A stretch of DNA of 64,000 bases from FEB-25 sp963726315 (GCA_963726315.1 CAVSBZ010000005.1:248001-312000), one strand, 5' to 3'; shown: positions 15,960-25,030, counted from the stretch's first letter. Translations and numbers: made by a program. The notes: generated by a model from the sequence alone, not told the origin.

Positions 15960-17603
15960 ATGATTCGTATTAGCGATTTGACTTTTACCTACCCGGGAGC
16001 AGATAATCCTGCTCTTCGTGGTGTTAACCTGCACATCCCCGATGGTGAGCTGTGCCTGGTGATGGGACCATCCGGCTCAGGAAAATCTACCTTGCTGCGC
16101 TGTATTAATGGGCTGGTCCCACATTTCAGCGGGGGCAAGCTCAGCGGGACGATCCGTGTCAATGAGCTGGACCCGGCACGCTTGTCACCTCGCGAGATGA
16201 GCCGCACGGTCGGTTTCGTGTTCCAGGACCCCGAAGCCCAATTTGTGGTTGACCGGGTGGAAGATGAAATCGCATTTTCACTTGAAAATGCCGGCTTCTC
16301 GAAGGACGAGATGGAAAGCCGCGTTTTGGAGGCGATGGGTCTGCTGGAGCTGACCCCACTGCGCTCGCGCCGCCTCGACACGCTTTCAGGTGGTGAAATC
16401 CAGCGGGTTGCCATCGCTGCGGCCTTGGCATTAAAGCCGCGCATCCTGGTGTTGGATGAGCCTACCTCTCAGCTTGATCCGCACAGTGCTGAAGAAGTGC
16501 TGGAAGCTCTGGTGCAGCTGAATAAACAGCTCGGTCTGACCATCATCCTGGCCGAGCACCGCCTCGAACGGGTGCTTCCGCATACCGGGCAAATCATCTT
16601 CCTGTCGCAGGATTTTCCCGCAGGTCTCTCGGGTGCGCCGCGTGAAGTATTGCGCCAGATCAACCTCAACCCGCCCATGATCACCTTGGGTAAGGCTCTC
16701 GGATGGGACCTACTTCCTCTTACCATCAATGAGGCTCAGGAATGTGCCCGGGCTACAGTTGATAAAATCAATACGGCGAATAATGGTTCGCCCGTGAAGC
16801 GGGCGTCACCCGCTGACAAAGGTAGTTCTGCATTCATTCAGGCTACTGGTGTTAAGGTTAATTTTGGAGAGATGCAAGCATTGCGGGGGGTCGATATTAA
16901 TCTGTATCCGGGTGAAATTGCGGTGATGATGGGTCTCAATGGTGCCGGGAAATCAACCCTGCTGCGCACCCTGATTGGTCTGGCACCCCTGGCTGATGGG
17001 TGCATCCAGGTCGCCGGGCAGGATATTGCCGGTAGACAGGTTGCCGATATTTGCCAGCAGGTGGGCTACCTCCCCCAGGACCCTAATGCGTTATTGTTTG
17101 CCGATACTGTGCAGGAGGAGCTACTGATCACACTGCGCAACCACCACCTGGAGGTGACACAGCCTGATCCTCAGCCTGCTCGATTAATGGAGCGCCTGGG
17201 TATCGCCGATAAAGCCAACCGTTATCCACGTGATCTCAGCACCGGCGAGAGGCAGCGGGTTGCGTTAGGTGCAGTGATGGTCACCCATCCCGGTGCACTC
17301 TTGCTGGATGAACCCACCCGTGGGCTGGACTATGCTGCCAAGCAGGCCCTGCTCAAACTGCTCCAAACCTGGCGGGAAGATGGCATGGCGATCCTGATGG
17401 TTACCCATGACGTCGAGCTCGCTGTTCAGGCGGCTGACCGGATCATCCTGCTGGAGAATGGATTGGTCATCGCAGATGGTGATCCGGTGGCAGTGCTGGC
17501 AAGTGCACCCACTTTTGCACCCCAGATGGCCAAAATTTTCCCAGGCAAGGGATGGCTCACCATCAATGACGTCATCGGAGATAAAGATGCCAGCCAATAT
17601 TGA
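15960..17603 (+). CDS. Fused double ATP-binding protein of an ECF-type importer
   Basis: Two complete ABC ATPase domains in one 547-aa chain, resembling fused EcfA1-EcfA2 (CbiO-type) energisers of vitamin or metal importers. Domain 1: Walker A GPSGSGKST near residue 36, Q-loop VFQDPEAQF near 88, signature LSGGE near 143, Walker B LVLDEPTS near 164. Domain 2 (from about 298): Walker A GLNGAGKST near 323, Q-loop YLPQDPNALLF near 373, signature LSTGER near 425 (Thr in place of the usual Gly), Walker B LLLDEPTR near 446. A hydrophilic linker of about 45 aa separates them. No EcfT or substrate-binding S component is in the window, so the substrate is unknown. The downstream CYTH gene overlaps by 17 bases. 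Confidence 0.88.
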   Translation: MIRISDLTFTYPGADNPALRGVNLHIPDGELCLVMGPSGSGKSTLLRCINGLVPHFSGGKLSGTIRVNELDPARLSPREMSRTVGFVFQDPEAQFVVDRVEDEIAFSLENAGFSKDEMESRVLEAMGLLELTPLRSRRLDTLSGGEIQRVAIAAALALKPRILVLDEPTSQLDPHSAEEVLEALVQLNKQLGLTIILAEHRLERVLPHTGQIIFLSQDFPAGLSGAPREVLRQINLNPPMITLGKALGWDLLPLTINEAQECARATVDKINTANNGSPVKRASPADKGSSAFIQATGVKVNFGEMQALRGVDINLYPGEIAVMMGLNGAGKSTLLRTLIGLAPLADGCIQVAGQDIAGRQVADICQQVGYLPQDPNALLFADTVQEELLITLRNHHLEVTQPDPQPARLMERLGIADKANRYPRDLSTGERQRVALGAVMVTHPGALLLDEPTRGLDYAAKQALLKLLQTWREDGMAILMVTHDVELAVQAADRIILLENGLVIADGDPVAVLASAPTFAPQMAKIFPGKGWLTINDVIGDKDASQY

Positions 17604-18096
17604 GATCAAAGCCTGTGTGCATGACTTTCCAGGATTGAAGCGTAAGGCTGAACAGCTGAGTGACACTACATGCCAGGTGATCCCACAGGAGGATACATTT
17701 TTCAACTGCCCCCACGGACGACTCAAGCTCAGGGTGCTCACTTCGCAGCATGGGCAGCTGGTGTATTACCACCGGCAGGATGTGACTGGTCCAAAGCATT
17801 CAGAGTACCAAATATTTGAGACTGATAACCCGGCAGCCTTGAAAGTGATTCTGGCTGAAGCCTACGGGGTGCGGGGGGTGGTATCCAAGGTGAGGTACCT
17901 CTATATGGTCGGGCAGACCCGCATCCACCTGGATGAAGTAGCTGGGCTGGGTGAATTCATGGAGCTGGAGGTTGTTTTACAACCCGGTCAGACGGATGAA
18001 CAGGGTCAGGCGATTGCCGAAGAATTGATGAGCAAATTAGGCATCCAGCAGGGGGACCTCATCGACAGCGCTTATATGGACCTGATAGAAAAGTGA
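17587..18096 (+). CDS. CYTH-domain protein (class IV adenylate cyclase / triphosphatase-like)
   Basis: A 169-aa triphosphate tunnel enzyme; members include class IV adenylate cyclases, thiamine triphosphatases and inorganic triphosphatases. The start ATG 17587 has GGAG 8 bases upstream. The metal/phosphate signature reads NIEIKA rather than E-x-E-x-K, the first Glu being Asn, a variant I recall as common in CyaB-like proteins. Further tunnel residues are in EDTFFNCPHGRLKLR (near 35-50), YYHRQD (near 59), KVRYLYMVGQTRIHLDEV (near 99-116) and FMELEVVL (near 123). The enzyme activity cannot be decided from sequence. It is sandwiched between an ECF ATPase and a Nudix gene with overlaps on both sides. 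Confidence 0.8.
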   Translation: MPANIEIKACVHDFPGLKRKAEQLSDTTCQVIPQEDTFFNCPHGRLKLRVLTSQHGQLVYYHRQDVTGPKHSEYQIFETDNPAALKVILAEAYGVRGVVSKVRYLYMVGQTRIHLDEVAGLGEFMELEVVLQPGQTDEQGQAIAEELMSKLGIQQGDLIDSAYMDLIEK

Positions 18097-18533
18097 TTCG
18101 CGCTCAGTGCATCGTCCAGCGGGGAGGTAAGATCCTCATGGTCAAGCACCACCTGGATGATGAGCAATGGTGGTGCCTGCCAGGTGGAGGAGTGGAGCCA
18201 CACGAGACAATCGCTGAGGCAGCACTGCGCGAGTTGTCCGAAGAGTGCTGCGTGGAAGGCAATATTGTTTGCCAGACGTCCCAAACGATGGGTGGTTTTG
18301 AAATCGAATCAGTCACATTTTTAGTCGAGATTGCTGACCAGGAGCCTCACATGGGGGTTGACCCGGAATTCACCCATGCCGACCAGATTTTGGTGGATGT
18401 ACGCTGGATGACCCTGGCGGAAATCCCTGAGCGTGACCGGGCTTACCTGTGGGCGGCCGGATTACTGAGTGTCCCCGGTTTCGTTGAGCAGGTATCCAGC
18501 TGGGGTGATTCCCTGAGCTACCCGAGCCGATAA
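18093..18533 (+). CDS. Nudix hydrolase
   Basis: Hydrolyses a nucleoside diphosphate linked to another moiety; cytoplasmic, 146 aa. The Nudix box is clear between about residues 31 and 53: G-x5-E-x7-REL-x-EE, ending in Cys-Cys where Gly is usual. The GTG start overlaps the CYTH stop (GTGA), indicating coupling. With the CYTH enzyme it suggests triphosphate or nucleotide housekeeping, but the substrate is not identifiable. Confidence 0.88.
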   Translation: MIRAQCIVQRGGKILMVKHHLDDEQWWCLPGGGVEPHETIAEAALRELSEECCVEGNIVCQTSQTMGGFEIESVTFLVEIADQEPHMGVDPEFTHADQILVDVRWMTLAEIPERDRAYLWAAGLLSVPGFVEQVSSWGDSLSYPSR

Positions 18534-18553
18534 AACGATTGTATAATTATTCC

Positions 18554-18583
18554 ATGTTCAACAAATATCACCCTCCATGTTGA
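18554..18583 (+). CDS. Possible 9-codon leader peptide
   Basis: ATG 18554 opens MFNKYHPPC then stop, six bases after a TATAAT box (18542-18547), so it would sit at the very 5' end of the transcript of the MFS gene, 88 bases upstream of that start. A Pro-Pro pair next to the stop is the sort of sequence on which ribosomes pause. Too short for statistical support. Confidence 0.25.
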   Translation: MFNKYHPPC

Positions 18584-18671
18584 CCTGTAACTTCTGCTAA
18601 ATATGCCCGCGCACCACCTCTTTCCCTCCCAACGACCTGCACAAAAATCCGCTGGAGAGAAAGAGGCTGAC

Positions 18672-19901
18672 ATGTTAAATACGGACAATTCCAAACAATC
18701 GATCATTTTATCCACCATCCTACGGGGAGTTTCCTCGATTACATTCCTGTTCCTGCTAATCGAGTTCTTCGATGAGCTGAATTACAGCGTTGGCAATGCA
18801 GCTTTACCCGCTCTGCGCACCGACCTGGGACTGAGTTACGTCCAGGTGGGTCTGCTCCTTGGCGTGCCGGGGATCATCAATACCTTCATCGAACCGGTGT
18901 TGATGCTTTTGGGGGATAGCCGTTTCCGTAAACACATTATGTTAGGTGGAGGCCTGGCGATCGCATTATCTATGCTTATCATCGCCAGCACGAATTCATT
19001 CGCCCTTATGCTGGTGGGTTTCATCATTGCATATCCAGCCAGCGGTGCCTTCGTCTCTCTTTCACAGGCCACGTTGATGGACCTCAACCCGAAGCGCGAG
19101 CCGCAGATGATGGCGAGATGGACGCTTTCCGGCTCCCTGGCAAACCTGGTCGGTCCGCTGGTATTGGCGGCTGGGTTGGCGTTGGGGTTCGGCTGGCGCT
19201 GGACCTATATCGGGATGGCGCTGATGTGCCTGTGCCTGGTGGGGATGACCTGGCTCCGCCATATCCCCATGCCGTCCAGACCAGGTTCCGCACACTCAGG
19301 TCAGCACCCAGGGATGGACTTGCTGCATGGCCTGTGGGAATCCCTGCGCAATCCCAGGCTGATGCGCTGGATGATCCTGTTGCAATCCTCAGACTTGCTG
19401 CTTGATGTGCTCACCGGCTACCTGGCGTTATATTTCACGGACGTGATCGGTCTCAGCGTTGCCCAGGCCAGCGTGATGATGAGCATGCTGATGGGGGTTG
19501 GGCTGGTTTCCAATATCGTGTTGATCCCGCTGCTAGAACGCTTCCCTGGTCGTAAGCTCGTCCGCCTGTCTGCTGCGTTGAGTGGGATCCTTTACGCAGC
19601 CTGGCTGCTGGTTCCCTGGCTGTGGGCGAAGATCGTGTTGATCGTGCTGATCAAGCTGGTCACGTTGGGTTGGTACGAGGTGCTACAGGGTGAGGCCTTT
19701 GGTGAAGCACCCGGGCGCTCGGGAACGGTGATGGCGATCAACTCAATCATCGGCGTGCTCGGCGGTGGGATCGCCTTCCTGATCGGCTGGGTGGCAGCCC
19801 GGGCAGGTCTTCAGGCGGCGCTCTGGATTTTATTAGCCGGACCGGTCAGCCTGGTGCTGTTCGTCCCGCGGCACTCTCCTATAACCCCGGATACTGAATA
19901 A
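18672..19901 (+). CDS. Major facilitator superfamily transporter
   Basis: A 409-aa inner-membrane protein with about 12 hydrophobic helices. A short hydrophilic N-terminus precedes helix 1 (GVSSITFLFLLIEFFDEL), and the loop after helix 2 has GDSRFRKHIMLGGG in the position of the MFS A-motif. The start at 18672 has AGAGG 6 bases upstream; an in-frame ATG 69 bases earlier would add a polar stretch and has no ribosome-binding site. The substrate is unknown. Acidic residues in helix 1 (EFFDEL) hint at cation coupling. Confidence 0.87.
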   Translation: MLNTDNSKQSIILSTILRGVSSITFLFLLIEFFDELNYSVGNAALPALRTDLGLSYVQVGLLLGVPGIINTFIEPVLMLLGDSRFRKHIMLGGGLAIALSMLIIASTNSFALMLVGFIIAYPASGAFVSLSQATLMDLNPKREPQMMARWTLSGSLANLVGPLVLAAGLALGFGWRWTYIGMALMCLCLVGMTWLRHIPMPSRPGSAHSGQHPGMDLLHGLWESLRNPRLMRWMILLQSSDLLLDVLTGYLALYFTDVIGLSVAQASVMMSMLMGVGLVSNIVLIPLLERFPGRKLVRLSAALSGILYAAWLLVPWLWAKIVLIVLIKLVTLGWYEVLQGEAFGEAPGRSGTVMAINSIIGVLGGGIAFLIGWVAARAGLQAALWILLAGPVSLVLFVPRHSPITPDTE

Positions 19902-20067
19902 CGACCGTTCTCAATTCCGCTCTCAATCCCCTTATCCCAAAATCTCGGCAGAGGCGGATCAAGGGGGTATGTAAACCATCAGTAACAATTCAAACCTTAT
20001 AATAAAGAGGCGGATTGTCATGCTAAATCCTTATCAGTTGTCAGTATCCAGCACCTGATTAGTTGTG

Positions 20068-20073
20068 TACAAT
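20068..20073 (+). promoter_or_regulatory. Possible -10 box of fumarase operon
   Basis: TACAAT 72 bases before the fumarase alpha start; no good -35. A second TATAAT at 19998-20003 precedes a 12-codon ORF (20020-20058, MLNPYQLSVSST) of doubtful reality. The rest of 19902-20145 shows no other feature. Confidence 0.25.
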
Positions 20074-20145
20074 GAGTCGCAAGCTTATGGTACCGTTCTG
20101 TTTCATTAGTTTTGGGTTTGCAACCTTGAGCCTGTGGAGGCAATA

Positions 20146-21018
20146 ATGCAAGATATCACCGATAATATACTTGAGCTTGTCCGTCTCACTTCGACCGACC
20201 TGTCGCCCGATGTGGAAGCCTCGATCAGGCGGGCGGTCGATCAGGAAGAACCCGGCTCTGCCGCCCGGGGGGCGCTGGAAACCGTCTTGAAGAACGTGGA
20301 GCTTTCACGCCAGAACTCCACTCCCATCTGCCAGGATACAGGCACGCCAATATTCTACGTGTACTACCCGGCTGGCTCGAGCACGCGCGCTTTGCACCAG
20401 CAGATCGAGGCGGCGGTGGTGCAAGCCACCCAAAAAGCCTACCTGCGGCCCAACTCAGTCGATTCGATCTCCGGGAAGAACAGTGGCAACAATCTGGGTG
20501 GCAGGCATTTTCCATCCATCCACTTTGAAGAAGTGGAGGGCGATACTCTCACCATTGAGCTGATGCTCAAAGGCGGCGGATGTGAGAATGTGGGAGCACA
20601 ATATTCGCTGCCCAATGATGCTCTAAATGCAGGCCGTGACCTGGCGGGAGTGCGCAAGGTGGTGCTGGACGCAGTCTGCCAGGCGCAGGGACAGGGCTGC
20701 GCGCCGGGAATACTGGGTGTCGCCATCGGTGGTGACCGCGGCAGCGGCTACTATGCCTCGAAAGAAACCCTGTATCGCAAGCTGGATGATACCAACCCCG
20801 ACCCGCAGCTGGATTTGTTGGAAAAGCGCCTGGTTGAGGAAGGTAACCAGCTGGGGATTGGACCGATGGGCTTCGGCGGAGCGACAACTCTGCTCGGTAC
20901 CAAGGTCACCCATCTAAACCGGTTGCCTGCCAGCTTCTTCGTCAGCATATCGTATATGTGCTGGGCATACCGTCGGCGTAAGATGACCATCACCGCTGAT
21001 CTGGTTAAATACGAGTAA
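20146..21018 (+). CDS. Class I fumarate hydratase, alpha subunit (or tartrate dehydratase alpha)
   Basis: N-terminal, Fe-S-binding half of the iron-sulfur fumarase, converting fumarate and malate; 290 aa. Three cysteines expected to bind the 4Fe-4S cluster are visible in PICQDTGTP (near residue 62), GGGCENVG (near 146) and GQGCAPGILGVAIGGDR (near 185). GKNSGNNLGG and GPMGFGGATTLLG are also typical. The start at 20146 follows GGAGG by 5 bases. The beta gene begins 14 bases after the stop. L(+)-tartrate dehydratase uses the same architecture, so the substrate is inferred. The fumarate released by PurB (also encoded here) and the TCA cycle would be natural sources. Confidence 0.88.
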   Translation: MQDITDNILELVRLTSTDLSPDVEASIRRAVDQEEPGSAARGALETVLKNVELSRQNSTPICQDTGTPIFYVYYPAGSSTRALHQQIEAAVVQATQKAYLRPNSVDSISGKNSGNNLGGRHFPSIHFEEVEGDTLTIELMLKGGGCENVGAQYSLPNDALNAGRDLAGVRKVVLDAVCQAQGQGCAPGILGVAIGGDRGSGYYASKETLYRKLDDTNPDPQLDLLEKRLVEEGNQLGIGPMGFGGATTLLGTKVTHLNRLPASFFVSISYMCWAYRRRKMTITADLVKYE

Positions 21019-21031
21019 ATGGAGCAATGAT

Positions 21032-21655
21032 ATGCGCACACTAAATATGCCTCTCTGTGATGAAGCAGTCAGAGATCTCAAGGTTGGTGACCCTGTGCTG
21101 TTGAATGGGATCATGGTCACCGGCCGTGATGCTGCCCACAAGTGGATGGTGGATACATTCATCAAGAACACCCGCCAGCCTGTGGGGGATGACCTGGAAG
21201 TCTATGCCGCCCTCAAACCGTTGCTCGCCGGCAGTGTAATTTACCACTGCGGACCGGTGGTGGCGGGTCTGGATACGAAGCAATATAAATTTGTGGCTGC
21301 CGGACCTACGACCAGTATCCGTGAGGAACCTTACCAGGGTATGGTGATGAAGCACTTCAACCTCAAGGGTGTCATCGGTAAAGGAGGTATGGGTCCTAAA
21401 ACCCTGGCTGCCTGCCAGGAAGTGCCGGGTGTTTACCTGCACGCCATTGGAGGCGCTGCCTCGCTCATCGCCCAGTCCGTCACCCGCGTCATCGGGGTGT
21501 ACAAACTCGAGTTCGGCGTCCCTGAAGCCATGTGGGTCACCGAAATAAAGGATTTCCCTGTGGTGGTGACGATGGATAGCCACGGCGGCAGCCTGCACGC
21601 CACCGTCGAAGCCCACTCCCGGGCAGTTTTAAAGGAGCTGCTGGCGCAGAGTTAG
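21032..21655 (+). CDS. Class I fumarate hydratase, beta subunit
   Basis: C-terminal half of the two-subunit class I fumarase; 207 aa. It has the beta-subunit sequence VGDPVLLNGIMVTGRDAAHK near residue 18, the YHCGPVV block near 70, AAGPTTSIRE near 88 and GVIGKGGMG near 113, the last being the signature loop of this half. The catalytic base region is AIGGAASLIAQ. GGAG stands 9 bases before the ATG. Translated right after the alpha gene, as in clostridial and archaeal two-gene fumarases. Confidence 0.9.
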   Translation: MRTLNMPLCDEAVRDLKVGDPVLLNGIMVTGRDAAHKWMVDTFIKNTRQPVGDDLEVYAALKPLLAGSVIYHCGPVVAGLDTKQYKFVAAGPTTSIREEPYQGMVMKHFNLKGVIGKGGMGPKTLAACQEVPGVYLHAIGGAASLIAQSVTRVIGVYKLEFGVPEAMWVTEIKDFPVVVTMDSHGGSLHATVEAHSRAVLKELLAQS

Positions 21656-21809
21656 TAAACTGCTGAACAGCTAACGACCAACTACTTTGCAAGTATCAGG
21701 TATAATCTACCCATCCGGAACCCGGTGCGTATCCCACCTGGGTAAACTGTACTCGTTGATGACAACGCTAGCATCGCCATAAAAGATTGGTCAGGTACGG
21801 CAAATTAAT

Positions 21810-22709
21810 GTGGTGAGGTTGACGAACGAAATGGCTCGTCTAATATTGGTAATCCCAAATGTAAAATCCATTCGAACCAGGTATTGGCCTCTGATCAAGA
21901 GTCTGCAGACCTTCCTGTTGCTCACCACGGCGCTGGCAGGATTTTTGAGCGTCCATCCAGCGCATATGGCAACCAATGCCATCTTAGCCATGGCGGGTAG
22001 CATGTTCCTTGCTATCAGCGGTAGCACAGTGCTCAACATGTGGCTTGACCGCGATATCGATGCGGTCATGCAGCGCACCTGCAACCGCCCCCTGGCGGCG
22101 CATACCATTCCGCCGTACCAGGCGTTCATATTTGGGATCGTTTTATCTTCAGTGGGTATCTTCTGGGCGCTGATGTTGTCGCCCGTCTACGGCATGGTGG
22201 TGGCAGCCGGTATATTCTTTGACGTCTTCATCTATACGCTGTGGCTCAAACGCCGCACGCCCTGGTCGATCGTCCTGGGCGGGATTTCCGGCGGCATCCC
22301 GGTTCTAGCCGGGCGTACGCTTGCCTTGGGATACATCGATTGGGTGGGTATGCTGCTGTTATTGGCTGTCGTATTTTGGATCCCCACGCACATCCTCACC
22401 TTCAGTATGAAATATTACCAGGATTATAAGGCTGCCCATGTGCCAACCATTGCCTCAACCTACGGCTTCCCGGTCACCCGCGTGATAATTGCCGCTTCCA
22501 GTGTGCTGGCAGCCCTAGCGATGGGATTGGCTGCGTTTTGGGTGGGCTTATCAGCCGGCGCATTGAGCCTGCTGGCAGTCCTCGGTACCAGCCTGTTGAT
22601 ATTAGCGCTGACCAGCGTCCTGCGCCCGTCTGAGCGCCTCAATTTTGGATTGTTCAAGTATGCTTCCCTGTATATGATGGGTGCCATGCTGATCCTGGCA
22701 ATCCATTAA
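21810..22709 (+). CDS. ctaB: UbiA-family prenyltransferase, heme O synthase-like
   Basis: Integral membrane prenyltransferase that would farnesylate protoheme IX to heme O; 299 aa with about nine helices. The first Asp-rich motif is NMWLDRDIDAVMQRTCNRPL near residues 70-90; YTLWLKRRTPWSIVLGG near 140-156 is diagnostic for CtaB/CyoE, as is the second motif KYYQDYKAAHVPTI near 195-208. The start is uncertain: GTG 21810 or ATG 21831, neither with a close Shine-Dalgarno. TATAAT near 21699 may be the promoter, followed by an imperfect ACCCGGT/ACCTGGGT hairpin. No terminal oxidase genes are in the window. Confidence 0.82.
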   Translation: MVRLTNEMARLILVIPNVKSIRTRYWPLIKSLQTFLLLTTALAGFLSVHPAHMATNAILAMAGSMFLAISGSTVLNMWLDRDIDAVMQRTCNRPLAAHTIPPYQAFIFGIVLSSVGIFWALMLSPVYGMVVAAGIFFDVFIYTLWLKRRTPWSIVLGGISGGIPVLAGRTLALGYIDWVGMLLLLAVVFWIPTHILTFSMKYYQDYKAAHVPTIASTYGFPVTRVIIAASSVLAALAMGLAAFWVGLSAGALSLLAVLGTSLLILALTSVLRPSERLNFGLFKYASLYMMGAMLILAIH

Positions 22710-22760
22710 CCTCGCCAGGCTGGATAATTTCCAACACCTGTCATTCATGGCTCACATAAT

Positions 22761-22790
22761 AAACGCCCCACCTCTATTGGCGGGGCGTTT
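22761..22790. terminator. Bidirectional terminator between ctaB and the secreted repeat protein
   Basis: AAACGCCCC (22761-22769) and GGGGCGTTT (22782-22790), a 9-bp perfect stem with A-rich and T-rich sides, placed between two convergent genes. Confidence 0.85.
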
Positions 22791-22811
22791 GATATATTGA
22801 AATTCCATGGA

Positions 22812-24878
22812 TTATGGGCACGCCTGCAAATTCACGTCATCCACATACATCGATGTGATACCTCCCGTGCCGTTGTTGTAGGTGCCCCACTGCAGCATGA
22901 TCGTCCAGCCGGCGTAGCGGCTGAGGTCAACTTGCATATTGGTCCAGCTCTGGCTGCTGCTGCGCATCCACACCAGGGTGTCGATCCAGTTCTGGTATTG
23001 GTCCAACACCAGCAGGTATTGAGCATCCGACTGCATCGGCTCCAACCCGAAATACTGCGTCCGTTCAGGCATGGGCAGATTGCCAAGCGCCGATTCGCTG
23101 CTGTAGGCATACACCCACATCCCCAGGGTGACGTGGTGCGCGCTGGATGGGATGCTAACCACCTGGCGGAAATCGGAATAGCTGTATGTGTTCTGCGCCG
23201 GGTCGACAATCCCAGTGCGCATCGAGCGGAAGGAGCTGTGATATTGGCTGTTGGAATAAGCCGCCGGGTAGTGGGTGTTCAGGATTTCCCAGCCATTACT
23301 CCCCTCGAAATTGTTGTTCACAATCCGCTCCTGGCAAGGTGCCGGTGTGGTGGTGATGGTGGGTGTGGGGCTGGGTCCAGGGGTGGGTGTGGTGACGCAA
23401 TCATCCAGGCTGGCGTCATCCACGAACATCATACTGACGCCGTTCATCCCATCATTGTAGGTGCCGAACTGTAGATAAATGGTGTACCCCGCGTAGCGGT
23501 GCAGATCAAACTCGTAATAGTGCCAGTAACCTTCATCCGTGCGCTGCCAGACCAGGGTGTCGATCCAATTCTGGTACTGGTCCAGCACCAGCACATACTG
23601 CACGTCTCCACTCAAAGTGGTCTGATCGAAAGGTTTCCCGGTCGGGGTGATCTTTTCGGGCTGCTCTAGGCTCTTGGCTTCACCGCTGAGGGTATACAGC
23701 CAAAACCTGGCTTTCGCCATCGGGGCGCCGGATGGGATATGCACAGCCTGGCGGAAGTCAGAATAACTGTATTTATTCTGTGCCGGGTCGGTGATCCCGG
23801 TGCGCATGGAGCGCGAGCCGCTGTGAGCGTAAGCGGTGGTATAACCTGCCGGATAAGCTGTGTTGGGGATTTCCCAATCACTGTTGGACTCGAAGCTGGC
23901 GTTATGGAACAGGTTGCCGCACGGACCCGGCGTGACGGTAGGGGTCGGTGAACCTCCACTTGGGCAAATGTCGAGGGAAACATCATCCACAAACATGGAA
24001 GAGATGCCGTCCAGTCCGTCGTTGTAGGTGCCAAAATGGAGCCAGATGGTCTTACCGGCGTACTGCGTCAGGTTGAACTGGTATTCGCTCCACGTGCGGC
24101 TGTCGCTGATCTGCCAGATGAGCGTGTTGATGATGGCATAGTTGCTGTCCAGCACCAGCACATACTGCACGTCTCCTGCCATCTTGATCTCGTCCAGGAT
24201 TGAGCCGACGGCGGGTGCTTCGGGTAATGCGAGTCCCTTCACCTGGTCGCTGTATGGCTTGAGCCAGAAGGTGAGCGATGCGCTGGTGGTTCCGGATGGG
24301 ATGGACACTTTCTGACGGGCGGATGAATAACTATACTTGTTCTGTGCCGGGTCGATGATCCCTGTGCGCATGGAATGACCGCCGGAATGGGCCTCCGAGC
24401 TGCTGTAACCGGCGGGGTACTCGGTGATGGGAATTTCCCAGCCGGAGCTATCCTCAAACCCCCCGTTGATAATGGCTTCAGAGCAGTTCACCTGGGCGGT
24501 GAAATTCAACATCTGCACATCGGGTGGGACGACCACCGAAGACGTGGCGGGTGAAAAGGCAGTCCCACCCATGGATGGGGTAAGGGTGTAATTGCCTTCC
24601 ACCAAACCTCCCAGGGAGTAATCGCCGTTTTGATTGGTGACCGTCACCTGGCCGTGGTCGGTGCGGATGGTAACCCCCGAGATAGGCGAGTTATTCGGAC
24701 TCAGCACCCGCCCGGTGATGGCGTGGTTGCTGTTCGGACCGTTATACAGGATGGGGATAAAGACCTTCTTATCCGCCTGTGGCTGGTCACTCTGCGCCTT
24801 CGCTGCTGCAATCCCGATCCCCAGGATGAGCACCAAGCTGAACAATAAATATGTTGTTTTGTAAATATTTCTATTCAT
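22812..24878 (-). CDS. Secreted modular protein with three tandem beta-sandwich-like repeats
   Basis: A 688-aa exported protein of unknown function. The start at 24878 has AAGGAG 6 bases upstream. Residues 1-30 are a signal peptide (positively charged start, hydrophobic core, cut near AKA-Q). About 50-130 looks like a carboxypeptidase-regulatory type Ig fold (ITGRVLSPNNSPISGVTI, then NGDYSLGGL). Three copies of a roughly 165-aa unit follow, each starting NGGFE/NASFE/NNNFE, passing through HSMRTGI-x-DPAQN-x-YSYS and DVQYVLVLD, and ending FGTYNDG then MFVDDVSLD. They are joined by Pro/Thr linkers (TPTPGPSPTPT). The units resemble carbohydrate-binding or MAM-like jelly rolls. There is no anchor and no catalytic motif, so adhesion or glycan binding is inferred. 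Confidence 0.85.
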   Translation of the reverse strand: MNRNIYKTTYLLFSLVLILGIGIAAAKAQSDQPQADKKVFIPILYNGPNSNHAITGRVLSPNNSPISGVTIRTDHGQVTVTNQNGDYSLGGLVEGNYTLTPSMGGTAFSPATSSVVVPPDVQMLNFTAQVNCSEAIINGGFEDSSGWEIPITEYPAGYSSSEAHSGGHSMRTGIIDPAQNKYSYSSARQKVSIPSGTTSASLTFWLKPYSDQVKGLALPEAPAVGSILDEIKMAGDVQYVLVLDSNYAIINTLIWQISDSRTWSEYQFNLTQYAGKTIWLHFGTYNDGLDGISSMFVDDVSLDICPSGGSPTPTVTPGPCGNLFHNASFESNSDWEIPNTAYPAGYTTAYAHSGSRSMRTGITDPAQNKYSYSDFRQAVHIPSGAPMAKARFWLYTLSGEAKSLEQPEKITPTGKPFDQTTLSGDVQYVLVLDQYQNWIDTLVWQRTDEGYWHYYEFDLHRYAGYTIYLQFGTYNDGMNGVSMMFVDDASLDDCVTTPTPGPSPTPTITTTPAPCQERIVNNNFEGSNGWEILNTHYPAAYSNSQYHSSFRSMRTGIVDPAQNTYSYSDFRQVVSIPSSAHHVTLGMWVYAYSSESALGNLPMPERTQYFGLEPMQSDAQYLLVLDQYQNWIDTLVWMRSSSQSWTNMQVDLSRYAGWTIMLQWGTYNNGTGGITSMYVDDVNLQACP

Positions 24879-24985
24879 CGCGTTCTCCTTAAAGAGTGGC
24901 AAAATAACCACGTTCTGATAATAAGAGTGTATAAGATTTTCGGTTAATAATCAATCCCTACAGGTGGGTATGACTGAAAATTGAA

Positions 24986-25030
24986 CACCCCACGGGTGGG
25001 GAGTGACAAAAGTCTCACTTGCTTTATAAT
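24986..25030 (+). promoter_or_regulatory. Promoter and overlapping dyad of the DUF362 operon
   Basis: GTGACA (25003-25008), a 16-base spacer and TATAAT (25025-25030) read toward the DUF362 gene. The palindromic CACCCC-acgggt-GGGGaGTG (24986-25005) abuts and overlaps the -35, the expected position for a repressor or activator site. Confidence 0.5.

Noticed and set aside
22797..23474. 225-codon plus-strand ORF opposite the secreted repeat protein
   Set aside because: It consists of His/Val/Gly-rich shadow translation of the repeats, repeats in register with them, and has no independent start signals.
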